Shown: positions 1 through 6,272 of the stretch, one piece after another
Layout of the letters: every line of letters starts with the position of its first letter
Position numbering within the stretch: position 1 is the stretch's first letter
Assembly (NCBI GenBank): GCA_019421525.1
Contig: JAHZFC010000052.1
Location: forward strand, 1-13,129
Origin: Clostridiales bacterium
GTDB taxonomy: Bacteria; Bacillota; Clostridia; Oscillospirales; Oscillospiraceae
DNA length: 13,129 nucleotides
Reading direction: 5' to 3'
Program-made: the position numbers and the translations under genes
The notes under the pieces: model-generated
Database searches by the model: none
Seen by the model: only the letters and a program-made list of their open reading frames with translations
What the model was told of the DNA's origin: nothing

Positions 1-660
1 GACGAGCTGTACGCCGCCATCGGCTACGGCGGCATGTCCGCCCAGAAGGCGGTGGCCCGGATGAAGGAGGAGCTCAACCGCATGGGCCGGCTGGAGCGGC
101 AGCAGGCCGCCCAGCAGCTGGTGGCCAACGCCCTGGGCACCGGGGATACCATCTTCCCCGCCTCGGCCAAGGTCCAGCAGAAGGCCCCCGCCAAGCCCCG
201 GCACTCCAGCTCGGGCATCATCGTGGAGGGGCTGGACAACTGTATGGTCAAGTTCTCCAAGTGCTGTACCCCCGTCCCCGGCGACCCGGTGATCGGCTTC
301 ATCACCCGGGGGTACGGCGTGTCCGTCCACCGCACAGACTGCCCCAACGCCACGCCGGAAAAGCAGAAGGCGGAGCCGGGGCGGTGGGTCCAGGTGTCCT
401 GGGTGGACAGCGACCAGGAGTACTACCAGACCTCCCTGGAGATCTCCGCCAAGGACCGGGACGGCCTGGCCCTGGACGTGGCCATGGCCCTGTCCACCCA
501 GAAGGTGAAGGTGAACAACCTGTCCGCCCGCAGCCAGCCCGACGGATACGCCACCGTATACCTGGTGCTGTCCGTCAAGGACAAGAGCGAGCTGGCCAGC
601 GTCATCAACAAGCTGGGCCAGATCCAGGGGGTGTTCCTGGTCAAGCGGGCGGGCGGCTGA
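1..660 (+). CDS. relA: Rel/SpoT (p)ppGpp synthetase/hydrolase, C-terminal part (5' end outside window)
   Basis: The frame is open from base 1 and gives 219 residues of the regulatory half of a long RelA/SpoT homologue, the enzyme that makes and degrades (p)ppGpp in the stringent response. It opens with DELYAAIGYGG, typical of the stretch following the TGS domain. A RIS/zinc-finger-like segment follows, with the paired cysteines of FSKCCTPVPGD (codons 262-267), then GFITRGYGVSVHRTDCPN. The last ~75 residues (from about 420) look like the ACT domain (LEISAKDRDGLALDVA). The catalytic hydrolase and synthetase domains lie upstream of the window, so their integrity cannot be judged. No T-run terminator follows the stop. 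The product call is firm; the choice between the symbols relA, rel and spoT is convention. Confidence 0.93.
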   Translation, partial: DELYAAIGYGGMSAQKAVARMKEELNRMGRLERQQAAQQLVANALGTGDTIFPASAKVQQKAPAKPRHSSSGIIVEGLDNCMVKFSKCCTPVPGDPVIGFITRGYGVSVHRTDCPNATPEKQKAEPGRWVQVSWVDSDQEYYQTSLEISAKDRDGLALDVAMALSTQKVKVNNLSARSQPDGYATVYLVLSVKDKSELASVINKLGQIQGVFLVKRAGG

Positions 661-730
661 CATTTTTTCGCCTGGGCGGGTTGGAGGCGCGCCCATTGGA
701 CCATACTTGCATAACATAGGATATGACGGT

Positions 731-781
731 CCGGCCTGGGCCTGGAGCGCGCCTCTGGGGCGGCGCTCCGGGACAGGCCGG
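731..781 (+). promoter_or_regulatory. Strong two-part hairpin in the murE leader
   Basis: In the 179-bp gap between relA and murE, CCGGCCTG (731-738) pairs with CAGGCCGG (774-781). Inside it, GGAGCGC (744-750) pairs with GCGCTCC (763-769). A further GGCCCC/GGGG-rich stretch follows up to the murE Shine-Dalgarno. No T-run follows, so this is not an intrinsic terminator. I could not find a convincing sigma-A promoter in the gap. TTGGAC near 696 with TAGGAT has only 15 bp of spacing. murE may therefore be read through from relA. The role of the hairpin is unknown. Confidence 0.45.
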
Positions 782-839
782 GCCCCGCCGGTGGGGACAG
801 ATGCCCTCCGGCGGTGCTGAGAAGAAAGAGGTCTTTGCC

Positions 840-2321
840 ATGAAATTATCCGATCTGCTCCAGGCCGTTCCCCACAAGATCTTGTCCGGCAGCGCCGACG
901 GGGACATCACCTCCCTGTGCTGTGACTCCCGGAAGGCCGGCCCCGGCAGCCTGTTCGTGGCCCTGCCCGGCGCCCGGGCGGACGGCCACGACTTCATCCC
1001 CGCCGCGGCCGGCCAGGGGGCCGCCGCCGTGGTGGTGGAGCGGGCCGTCCCCGTGCCGGAGGGCACGGCTGTCATCCAGGTGGAGGACGCCCGCACCGCT
1101 CTGGCCCTGCTGTCCGCCGCCTTTTACGGCTACAGCGCCCACCGGCTGACCATCGTGGGCATCACGGGGACCAAGGGCAAGACCACCACCGCCTATATCC
1201 TCCGCTCCATCCTCACCGCCGCCGGACACAAGACGGGCATGATCGGCACCGTTGGCACCTTCATCGGGGATGAGATGGTGTGTGACGCCCGGAACACCAC
1301 CCCCGAGTCCCTGGAGCTCCACCAGCGGTTCGCCCAGATGGAGCGGGCCGGGTGCACCCATGTGGTGATGGAGGTGTCCTCCCAGGCCATGAAGCTCCAC
1401 CGGGTGGCGGGCATCCAGTTCGACACCGCCGTGTTCCTCAACCTCTCCCCCGACCACATCAGTCCCGCCGAGCACGCCGACTTTGACGAGTACCGCGCCT
1501 GCAAGGCGGCCCTGTTCGCCCAGTGCGGCAAGGCGGTGGGCAACCTGGACGACCCCAACTGGCCGGTCATGCGGGCCCAGACGAAGCCGGGCTGCGCGGT
1601 GTCCACCTTCGGCTTCGGGGAGGGGGCGGACGTGCGGGGGTACGGCATCCGCCCCGTCCGGGGAGACGGCCTGCTGGGCAGCGAGTTCTTTGTGGACGGC
1701 GTCACCGAGCCCTTCTTCTTCTCCATGCCGGGGCAGTTCAACGTGGCCGACGCCCTGGCCGCCATCGCTGTGAGCCGGGCCCTGGGCATCCCCAACCGGG
1801 CGGTGCGGGAGGGACTGGCCCGGACCACGGTGCGGGGCCGGACAGAGGTCTACCCCCACCCGGGGGACTACACCGTGCTCATCGACTACGCCCACAACGA
1901 CGTGAGCTTTGCCAGCGTGCTGTCCACCCTGAAAGCCTACGACCATGACCGTATCATCGTGGTGTTCGGCGCCGGGGGGGACCGGCCCAAAATGCGCCGG
2001 GTGGACATGGCCCGGGAGGCGGCCAAGTACGCCGATTTCGCCGTGGTCACCGTGGACAATCCCAGGACGGAGCGGGTGGAGGACATCTGCGCCGACATCA
2101 CCGCCGCCCTGGACGGGAAGATCCCCTCGGTGGAGATCTACGACCGCAGGCAGGCCATCTTCTATGCCCTGGACATGGCCCGGAGCGGGGACATCGTCGC
2201 CCTGCTGGGCAAGGGCCACGAGGAGTATATCGAGACCAACGGCGTGCGCCGGCACTTCTCCGAGCGGGAGGTGCTGGACGAGTACTTCGCCGGCAAGGCC
2301 GCCGGACGATCAACCCATTAA
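840..2321 (+). CDS. murE: UDP-MurNAc-L-Ala-D-Glu--2,6-diaminopimelate ligase (MurE)
   Basis: This 493-residue cytoplasmic Mur ligase adds the third stem-peptide residue during peptidoglycan precursor synthesis, using ATP. The ATG at 840 follows AAGAAAGAGG; an in-frame ATG at 723 lacks such a site and would add an atypical 39-residue extension. The N-terminal domain contains CDSRKAGPGSLFVALPG. The ATP P-loop is GITGTKGKTTT (residues 107-117). Other signatures are NTTPESLELHQ, MEVSSQAMKLHR and the family lysine expected to be carbamylated (YRACKAALF, Lys222). The C-terminal domain carries DYAHNDVSF, GAGGDRPKMRR, DNPR (406-409) and LGKGHEEY. DNPR is the known meso-DAP-selecting motif, so DAP is the likely substrate. 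SPDHISPAEH and YAHN resemble the streptococcal MurE branch more than the E. coli/Bacillus type. The gene sits outside a dcw cluster here, so a paralogue elsewhere is possible. Confidence 0.93.
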   Translation: MKLSDLLQAVPHKILSGSADGDITSLCCDSRKAGPGSLFVALPGARADGHDFIPAAAGQGAAAVVVERAVPVPEGTAVIQVEDARTALALLSAAFYGYSAHRLTIVGITGTKGKTTTAYILRSILTAAGHKTGMIGTVGTFIGDEMVCDARNTTPESLELHQRFAQMERAGCTHVVMEVSSQAMKLHRVAGIQFDTAVFLNLSPDHISPAEHADFDEYRACKAALFAQCGKAVGNLDDPNWPVMRAQTKPGCAVSTFGFGEGADVRGYGIRPVRGDGLLGSEFFVDGVTEPFFFSMPGQFNVADALAAIAVSRALGIPNRAVREGLARTTVRGRTEVYPHPGDYTVLIDYAHNDVSFASVLSTLKAYDHDRIIVVFGAGGDRPKMRRVDMAREAAKYADFAVVTVDNPRTERVEDICADITAALDGKIPSVEIYDRRQAIFYALDMARSGDIVALLGKGHEEYIETNGVRRHFSEREVLDEYFAGKAAGRSTH

Positions 2322-2325
2322 AGAC

Positions 2326-2354
2326 AATGGCTCCCCAATTTTGGGGAGCCATTT
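2326..2354 (+). terminator. Terminator-like hairpin after murE (direct repeat A, left copy)
   Basis: AATGGCTCCCCAA (2326-2338) pairs with TTGGGGAGCCATT (2341-2353), a 13-bp perfect stem with a TT loop, five bases after the murE stop. Only three Ts follow, so termination is probable but not textbook. The same 29 bases recur exactly at 2579-2607, on the other side of the repeat element. Confidence 0.65.
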
Positions 2355-2355
2355 C

Positions 2356-2576
2356 AGCTTGTCGATAAAGCCTCGCAGAGTTCGTGCCGTCAGGCGCGAA
2401 GAAATGCAAATCTGTTTTCGGCCGCGACATGTGCGTGGACGAAAACACTTCTCAGCCCGCAAACGTGCGAACTGGCCGCCTCTGACGAACAGTGAGTGCG
2501 CTGCGGCGGGCTGCTTTCGCTGGGGATGGGCTTTGTCCCCGGCGAGAGACTGTCGAAAACACTTTTTCGACAGTCT
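2356..2576 (+). repeat. Structured intergenic repeat element, copy 1
   Basis: This non-coding element lies between the convergent murE and spoIIP genes. The core (2356-2514) matches the reverse complement of 3899-4057 at 136 of 159 positions without gaps. Stems visible in the core are TTCGTGCC/GGCGCGAA (2381-2400), GTTTTCG/CGAAAAC (2414-2446) with an inner CCGCG/CGTGG, and CAGCCCGC/GCGGGCTG (2453-2512). A copy-specific part follows with a GGGGA/TCCCC hairpin (2515-2546). A 13-bp tail hairpin, AGACTGTCGAAAA/TTTTCGACAGTCT, occupies 2547-2576. The two ends form an imperfect inverted pair: TGTCGATAAAG at 2360 and CTTTTTCGACA at 2562. Identical 29-nt hairpins flank the element. I recognise no named family. 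Confidence 0.85.
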
Positions 2577-2578
2577 CA

Positions 2579-2607
2579 AATGGCTCCCCAATTTTGGGGA
2601 GCCATTT
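2579..2607 (-). terminator. Terminator-like hairpin after spoIIP (direct repeat A, right copy)
   Basis: This is an exact second copy of the 29 bases at 2326-2354. It lies four bases beyond the spoIIP stop on the minus strand and so can serve as the spoIIP 3' hairpin. Identity ends at once on both sides (a2578 against c2325; g2608 against c2355). The repeat is therefore exactly hairpin-sized. Confidence 0.65.
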
Positions 2608-2611
2608 GCGC

Positions 2612-3784
2612 TTATTTCACCAGGTCGGCCACCGTCTGGGCGAACAGCCGGGCGGCGGTGATGGCCTCCTGGAGGGTGTTGCCGTGGGAGCCCACCTCCA
2701 CCAGCAGGGAGCCGCCAGGGCGCATTTGCTGGTTGAACCGTGAGGAGCGCAGCACGATGGGGCGGATGAGGGTGCCGTAGCTGTCCTGCATCTGCCGCTG
2801 GATGCCCACCGCCAGGGACAGGTTCTGCCGCCAGTCGTCGTGGGCCTGCCCCCCGGCGTCCGAGCCCACCACCAGCATGATCTGAGCGCAGTCGTCCACC
2901 GTGCCCGCCACCGTCTTGTAGACCGTCCCCTCGGTGCCCACCAGGGCGTCCCGGTGGACGTCCAGCACCAGCTGGATGGAGGGGTATTCCTCCAAAATGG
3001 CGGCGATGCCCTCGGCGGAGCGGTCATAGGCCCCGGAGTACACCGGATAGTCGTACAGGGTGTCGTCGTGGATGACCTCCAGCCCCGCGGCCTCAAAGAC
3101 CGCCTTCATCTCCTCGCCGATGCGGATGGTGTTGAAGTTGGGGTCGGTGGTGCGGTGGTCGTCGCTCTCCTCATAGATGTCGGTGCCGTCCATGGTGTAG
3201 GCTTCAGTGGTGTGGGAGTGGTAGATGAGGATCTGAGGGCCCTCCGCCTGGGACAGGTTCAGGTCGGGACAGTCGGCGGCCAGCTGGGCGATGTCCAGGG
3301 AGTAGTCGGTGTAGTTGTAGATGTACAGGCCGTCCTGGCTGACATACCGGGAGGAGGAGCCGGGCACCATGGTCCGGCCCACGATGTCGTCCGGGGCTGT
3401 GGTGGTGGCCACCCCCGGGTCGGCGCTGGGGGAGGGCTCCGGCGTTTGGGAGGGCTCGGGCTGGCCGCTCTCCTCCGGCTGCTGCAGGCTCTCGTGGTCC
3501 TCCAGCCAACGGGCCACTGCCTCCAGATTGGCCGAGAGCAGGGAGGACTGGGCCACGGCCAGCTTGTCCATACCGGCCAGGGTGTCCTCCCCGGTCCCGC
3601 CCAGCTCGGCGGAGAGCAGGGCGGTGGCCAGCCCCGCGTTGTCCGCCAGCCCCTCCAGGGCCTGGGCCGCCGCGCCGAAGTCAGCGGTGAGGCACAGCAG
3701 CCAGACGGTGGCGATGGCCACGAAGAGGGCCGCCCCCCTGCGGAGGATGGCGGGCCAGCGCGGTCTTGTCCGTTTCTTTCGCAT
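2612..3784 (-). CDS. spoIIP: Stage II sporulation protein P (SpoIIP)
   Basis: SpoIIP is the amidase/endopeptidase of the DMP peptidoglycan-degrading complex (with SpoIID and SpoIIM) that drives forespore engulfment from the mother-cell membrane. The ATG at 3784 gives 390 residues. It sits six bases after GAGGTG; a GTG at 3793 lies inside that Shine-Dalgarno and is less likely. Residues 1-35 hold a basic start (RKKRTRPRW) and one membrane anchor (AALFVAIATVWLLCLTADFG). An acidic, proline-rich linker follows (about 100-130). The catalytic domain shows ILIYHSHTTEAY (His189), LVLDVHRDAL (His277) and LLVEVGSHGNT (Glu363), matching the family's expected metal-binding and catalytic positions. It is the third minus-strand gene after azlC-azlD, but the repeat element and its own sigma-E-like promoter separate it from them. 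Confidence 0.95.
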   Translation of the reverse strand: MRKKRTRPRWPAILRRGAALFVAIATVWLLCLTADFGAAAQALEGLADNAGLATALLSAELGGTGEDTLAGMDKLAVAQSSLLSANLEAVARWLEDHESLQQPEESGQPEPSQTPEPSPSADPGVATTTAPDDIVGRTMVPGSSSRYVSQDGLYIYNYTDYSLDIAQLAADCPDLNLSQAEGPQILIYHSHTTEAYTMDGTDIYEESDDHRTTDPNFNTIRIGEEMKAVFEAAGLEVIHDDTLYDYPVYSGAYDRSAEGIAAILEEYPSIQLVLDVHRDALVGTEGTVYKTVAGTVDDCAQIMLVVGSDAGGQAHDDWRQNLSLAVGIQRQMQDSYGTLIRPIVLRSSRFNQQMRPGGSLLVEVGSHGNTLQEAITAARLFAQTVADLVK

Positions 3785-3802
3785 TTGATTCACCTCACAG
3801 AC

Positions 3803-3831
3803 AGCCTATGAGGGGAGCATAAGAAATATGC
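3803..3831 (-). promoter_or_regulatory. Probable sigma-E promoter of spoIIP
   Basis: On the minus strand, GCATATT (3831-3825) is followed after exactly 14 bases by CATAGGCT (3810-3803). The published B. subtilis sigma-E consensus is kmATATT-N14-CATACAMT. The -35 matches fully and the -10 matches 6 of 8, and spoIIP is a known sigma-E gene there. Transcription would start a few bases before the GAGGTG Shine-Dalgarno. The -35 overlaps the end of the duplicated hairpin B. Confidence 0.65.
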
Positions 3832-3856
3832 CCGCCGGATAAGATCCGGCGGGCAT
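3828..3856 (-). repeat. Terminator-like hairpin B, copy next to spoIIP (direct repeat)
   Basis: ATGCCCGCCGGAT (3828-3840) pairs with ATCCGGCGGGCAT (3844-3856) around the loop AAG. The same 29 bases recur at 4059-4087 (30 counting the T on the plus-strand left side). On the minus strand it is followed by ATTTCTT, so it could end transcription arriving from azlCD before the spoIIP promoter. Its last bases form part of that promoter's -35. Confidence 0.7.
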
Positions 3857-3860
3857 CGGA

Positions 3861-4057
3861 CCGTAGAAAAAGGCTTTGCCTTTTTCTACGGGTGGGTTGC
3901 GGCCCGCCGCAGCGCACTCACCGTACGCCAGGGACGTACGGTTCGCACGTTTGCGGGCCGAGAAGTGTTTTCGCCCACGTACACGCCGCGGCCGAAAACA
4001 GATCTCGATTTTTTCGCGCCTACGGGCGCGAACTCTGCGAGGCTTTTTCGACAAGCT
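3861..4057 (-). repeat. Structured intergenic repeat element, copy 2
   Basis: This is the same element as 2356-2576, on the opposite strand, between the azlD stop and the spoIIP promoter. The core spans 4057-3899. Its stems are preserved with changed bases: TTCGCGCC/GGCGCGAA (T-G wobble in copy 1), CGGCCCGC/GCGGGCCG (A-T pair in copy 1), and an 8-bp ACCGTACG/CGTACGGT where copy 1 keeps only ACTG/CAGT. It lacks the extra GGGGA hairpin of copy 1. The tail hairpin, CCGTAGAAAAAGGC/GCCTTTTTCTACGG (3861-3891), has 14 bp. The left junction has the same one-base gap to the flanking hairpin as in copy 1. Confidence 0.85.
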
Positions 4058-4090
4058 TATGCCCGCCGGATAAGATCCGGCGGGCATAAG
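4056..4090 (-). terminator. Terminator-like hairpin B after azlD
   Basis: On the minus strand CTTATGCCCGCCGGAT (4090-4075) pairs with ATCCGGCGGGCATAAG (4071-4056), a 16-bp stem starting directly after the azlD stop codon. No T-run follows, so termination strength is uncertain. The inner 29 bases are duplicated at 3828-3856. Confidence 0.6.
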
Positions 4091-4420
4091 CTATACAAAG
4101 ACGAACTGGACCAGCACCATGTACAGCAGGGTACCCCCCACGATGGACAGCATGTTGTTGCGCTTCCAGATATGGACCGCCGCCACCGCCGCCGAGGCGA
4201 TGAGGGCCGGGGCCCAGCCGGAGGGCTGGGCAAAGGTCACGTTCCGCAGGCAGTAGACGACGAGCATGGCGATCACCGCCGCGGGCAGATAGGTGCCCAG
4301 GTAGAGGATGATGCGGGGCGGGTTGCCCCCCCGGCCGAAGAGCAGAAAGGGCAGCACCCGGGTCAAAAAGGTGACCAGTGCCATGACGGCGATGACGGCC
4401 ACAGCCTGGAGGGTGGTCAT
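4091..4420 (-). CDS. azlD: Branched-chain amino acid transport protein AzlD
   Basis: This 109-residue membrane protein is the small subunit of the AzlCD (LIV-E type) branched-chain amino acid exporter. About four hydrophobic segments are visible: the N-terminus (LQAVAVIAVMALVTFLTRVLPFL), LGTYLPAAVIAMLVVYCL, WAPALIASAAVAAVHIW and the C-terminal LSIVGGTLLYMVLVQFVFV. FLTRVLPFLLF and the LPAAVIAML stretch are typical of the family. The start ATG overlaps the azlC stop (ATGA, 4420-4417), implying translational coupling. The gene ends directly in hairpin B. Confidence 0.9.
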   Translation of the reverse strand: MTTLQAVAVIAVMALVTFLTRVLPFLLFGRGGNPPRIILYLGTYLPAAVIAMLVVYCLRNVTFAQPSGWAPALIASAAVAAVHIWKRNNMLSIVGGTLLYMVLVQFVFV

Positions 4421-5145
4421 GCCCGCTCACCTCCCTTCCCGGACAGCCGGTCCGGTGCGGGCTTGTCCAGCACGGGCCGGGCCAGCAGCAGCCCGGCCAC
4501 CAGGATGCCCAGGGCGGGGATGAGGAACCGCCCCCCATCCGGCCCCAGCCACAGCAGGCACAGTAGAGTGCCCCCCGCCCCCAGCAGGGCGGGAAAATGC
4601 CGCTGGGCGGAGCGCCACTGGTCCACGGCGATGACGATGAACAGGGCGGTCATGGCAAAGTCGATGCCCTCGGTATCGATGGTGATGAGGGAGCCCGCCA
4701 CCGCCCCGACCAGCGACCCGGCGATCCAATACACCTGGTCCAGCAGGGCGATGGTGAAGTAGAAGCCCTTTTCATCCACCCCCTCCGGCGGGCGCACCCC
4801 GGCCAGCAGGGCATAGGTCTCGTCGGTGAGGGAGAAGATCATATACAGCTTCCGCCAGCCCATGCCCTTGAACTTCTCCAGCATGGACAGGCCGTACACC
4901 AGGTGCCGGAAGTTGATGACCAGGGTGAGGAAGGCCACGTCGGCCAGGGGGGTGGCGTTCTTCAGCAGGTCCACCCCCAGATACTGGCCGCTGCCGGCGT
5001 AGATGGTGGCGCTCATGGCCACGGACCACAGAGGGCCGTAGCCGATGGCGGACATCATCCAGCCAAACACGATGCCGATGGACAGGTAGCCCATCAGCAC
5101 CGGGATGGTATAGGGAAAGGCGGCGGCCAGCGTTTTGCGGTCCAT
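4417..5145 (-). CDS. azlC: Branched-chain amino acid transport protein AzlC
   Basis: This 242-residue polytopic permease is the large subunit of the AzlCD exporter of branched-chain amino acids (in B. subtilis, azaleucine resistance). Family motifs are GYLSIGIVFGWMMSAIGYG (residues 19-37), SATIYAGSGQYLGVDLL (45-61) and LVINFRHLVYGLSMLEKF (76-93). Further hydrophobic segments run to about residue 230. The ATG at 5145 follows AGGAAG after nine bases. It heads a two-gene operon with azlD, from a clear sigma-A promoter. ilvE for branched-chain amino acids lies about 4 kb away but is separately transcribed, so a functional link is only suggestive. Confidence 0.93.
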   Translation of the reverse strand: MDRKTLAAAFPYTIPVLMGYLSIGIVFGWMMSAIGYGPLWSVAMSATIYAGSGQYLGVDLLKNATPLADVAFLTLVINFRHLVYGLSMLEKFKGMGWRKLYMIFSLTDETYALLAGVRPPEGVDEKGFYFTIALLDQVYWIAGSLVGAVAGSLITIDTEGIDFAMTALFIVIAVDQWRSAQRHFPALLGAGGTLLCLLWLGPDGGRFLIPALGILVAGLLLARPVLDKPAPDRLSGKGGERA

Positions 5146-5190
5146 GAGATCTCACTTCCTTGTGTGCTTGGACAGACACTTTTTCTCTTT

Positions 5191-5219
5191 ATTATACGAA
5201 AGGACCGGCGCATTTTCAA
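5191..5219 (-). promoter_or_regulatory. Sigma-A promoter of azlCD
   Basis: On the minus strand TTGAAA (5219-5214), a 17-base spacer, and a perfect TATAAT (5196-5191) precede the azlC start by about 45 bases. It is divergent from the lipid kinase promoter. Confidence 0.8.
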
Positions 5220-5245
5220 GCCGGAGAAAATTCATAGTTTATATC

Positions 5246-5274
5246 TTGTACAATGGCCCGCTTATGGCTATAAT
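5246..5274 (+). promoter_or_regulatory. Probable sigma-A promoter of the lipid kinase gene
   Basis: TATAAT at 5269-5274 lies 17 bases after TTGTAC (5246-5251). The -35 matches only its TTG. The start site would fall near 5281, leaving a ~13-base leader that contains the GAGGTG Shine-Dalgarno (5284-5289). A weaker TACAAT at 5249-5254 has no good -35. Confidence 0.55.
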
Positions 5275-5293
5275 GATGGAACGAGGTGAAAGC

Positions 5294-6190
5294 ATGAAAC
5301 GACTGCTCTTTATTTACAACGCCCGGGCCGGCCGGCAGAAGGCCCGCAGCAGCCTTGCGGATGTGCTGGACGTGTTCGCCGCCCAGGGCTTTGAGGTCAC
5401 CGCCCACCCCACCCAGAGCCAGGGGGACGCCACAGCCACGGCGGCGGACAGCCGGGGGTACGACCGGGTGGTGTGCTGCGGCGGGGACGGTACCTTCAAC
5501 GAGACGGTCACCGGCCTGATGACCATACCAAAGGAGGAGCGCCCGGTGCTGGGCTACATCCCCACCGGGTCCACCAACGACTTCGCCCGGAACATCAGCC
5601 TGCCCCGGGGCATGGCCCAGATGGCCCAGGTGGCCTGCGGCGGGGTGCCCCGCGCCTGCGACCTGGGATGGACCGACGGGCGGTACTTCACCTATGTGGC
5701 TGCCTTCGGGCTGTTTACCGACGTGTCCTACTCCACCCCCCAGGCCACCAAGAACATGCTGGGCCACTTCGCCTATGTGCTGGAGGGGGCGGGACGGCTG
5801 ATGAACGTGCCCAGCTACCACATGAAGGTGGAGACGGCCGACGGCCAGACGGCGGAGGACGACTACATCTACGGCATGGTGAGCAACAGCGTGTCCGTGG
5901 GCGGGCTGGTCAACCTGCCCCGGGACAAGGTGCTGCTGGACGACGGGGCGTTCGAGGTGCTCCTGATCCGCCAGCCCAAGAACGCCAAGGACTGGCAGAA
6001 CCTGCTCACCTCTCTGGCCACCCAGAAGATCGTCGAAGGCGGCCCCGTCACCGGCTTCACCGCCGGAAAGGTGACCTTCACCTGTGACAAGCCCGTGTCC
6101 TGGACCCTGGATGGGGAGTTCGGCGGCGAGCGGGCGGTCACCACCATCGAAAACCTGCCCCGGGCCTTTGTGCTGGCCTGCGGCGCGTGA
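5294..6190 (+). CDS. Diacylglycerol kinase-family lipid kinase (YegS/BmrU/DagK type)
   Basis: The predicted product has 298 residues and belongs to the soluble DagK/YegS family, which phosphorylates diacylglycerol or related lipids at the membrane, often recycling DAG from lipoteichoic acid synthesis. The nucleotide-binding signature GGDGTFNE begins at Gly63, and PTGSTNDFARN begins at Pro90. The C-terminal half carries the family's DGE motif (SWTLDGEFGG). The ATG at 5294 is five bases after GAGGTG; the in-frame ATG at 5276 lies before that site. It is monocistronic, with its own promoter and a strong terminator. The exact lipid substrate cannot be read from sequence, so no symbol is given. 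Confidence 0.9.
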   Translation: MKRLLFIYNARAGRQKARSSLADVLDVFAAQGFEVTAHPTQSQGDATATAADSRGYDRVVCCGGDGTFNETVTGLMTIPKEERPVLGYIPTGSTNDFARNISLPRGMAQMAQVACGGVPRACDLGWTDGRYFTYVAAFGLFTDVSYSTPQATKNMLGHFAYVLEGAGRLMNVPSYHMKVETADGQTAEDDYIYGMVSNSVSVGGLVNLPRDKVLLDDGAFEVLLIRQPKNAKDWQNLLTSLATQKIVEGGPVTGFTAGKVTFTCDKPVSWTLDGEFGGERAVTTIENLPRAFVLACGA

Positions 6191-6196
6191 CGGCAG

Positions 6197-6230
6197 ATCG
6201 CCCCGGGCCAGACCGGCCCGGGGCGATTTT
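6197..6230 (+). terminator. Intrinsic terminator of the lipid kinase gene
   Basis: ATCGCCCCGGGCC (6197-6209) pairs with GGCCCGGGGCGAT (6215-6227), a 13-bp GC-rich stem followed by TTTT, six bases after the stop codon. Confidence 0.85.
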
Positions 6231-6272
6231 GTCCCCTGCCGGCGGAAAAATCAAAAAACTGGAAGAAATTTG

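Noticed and set aside
846..2255. 469-codon minus-strand open frame across murE (and a similar plus-strand frame over spoIIP, 2840-3811)
   Set aside because: Both are antisense shadows of clearly identified genes, with Gly/His/Val-rich low-complexity translations and no start context.
2356..2514. Conserved open reading frame through both repeat cores (Arg/Lys-rich conceptual peptide, e.g. FRPRRVRGRKHFSARK)
   Set aside because: The frame stays open in both copies because the alignment has no gaps. There is no start codon or ribosome site at the element, many substitutions change residues, and the changes are better explained by preserved base pairing.
2326..2607. CRISPR array, suggested by identical 29-nt palindromic repeats
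   Set aside because: Only two copies occur, 253 nt apart, with a structured repeat element between them and no cas genes. The repeat differs at the second site.
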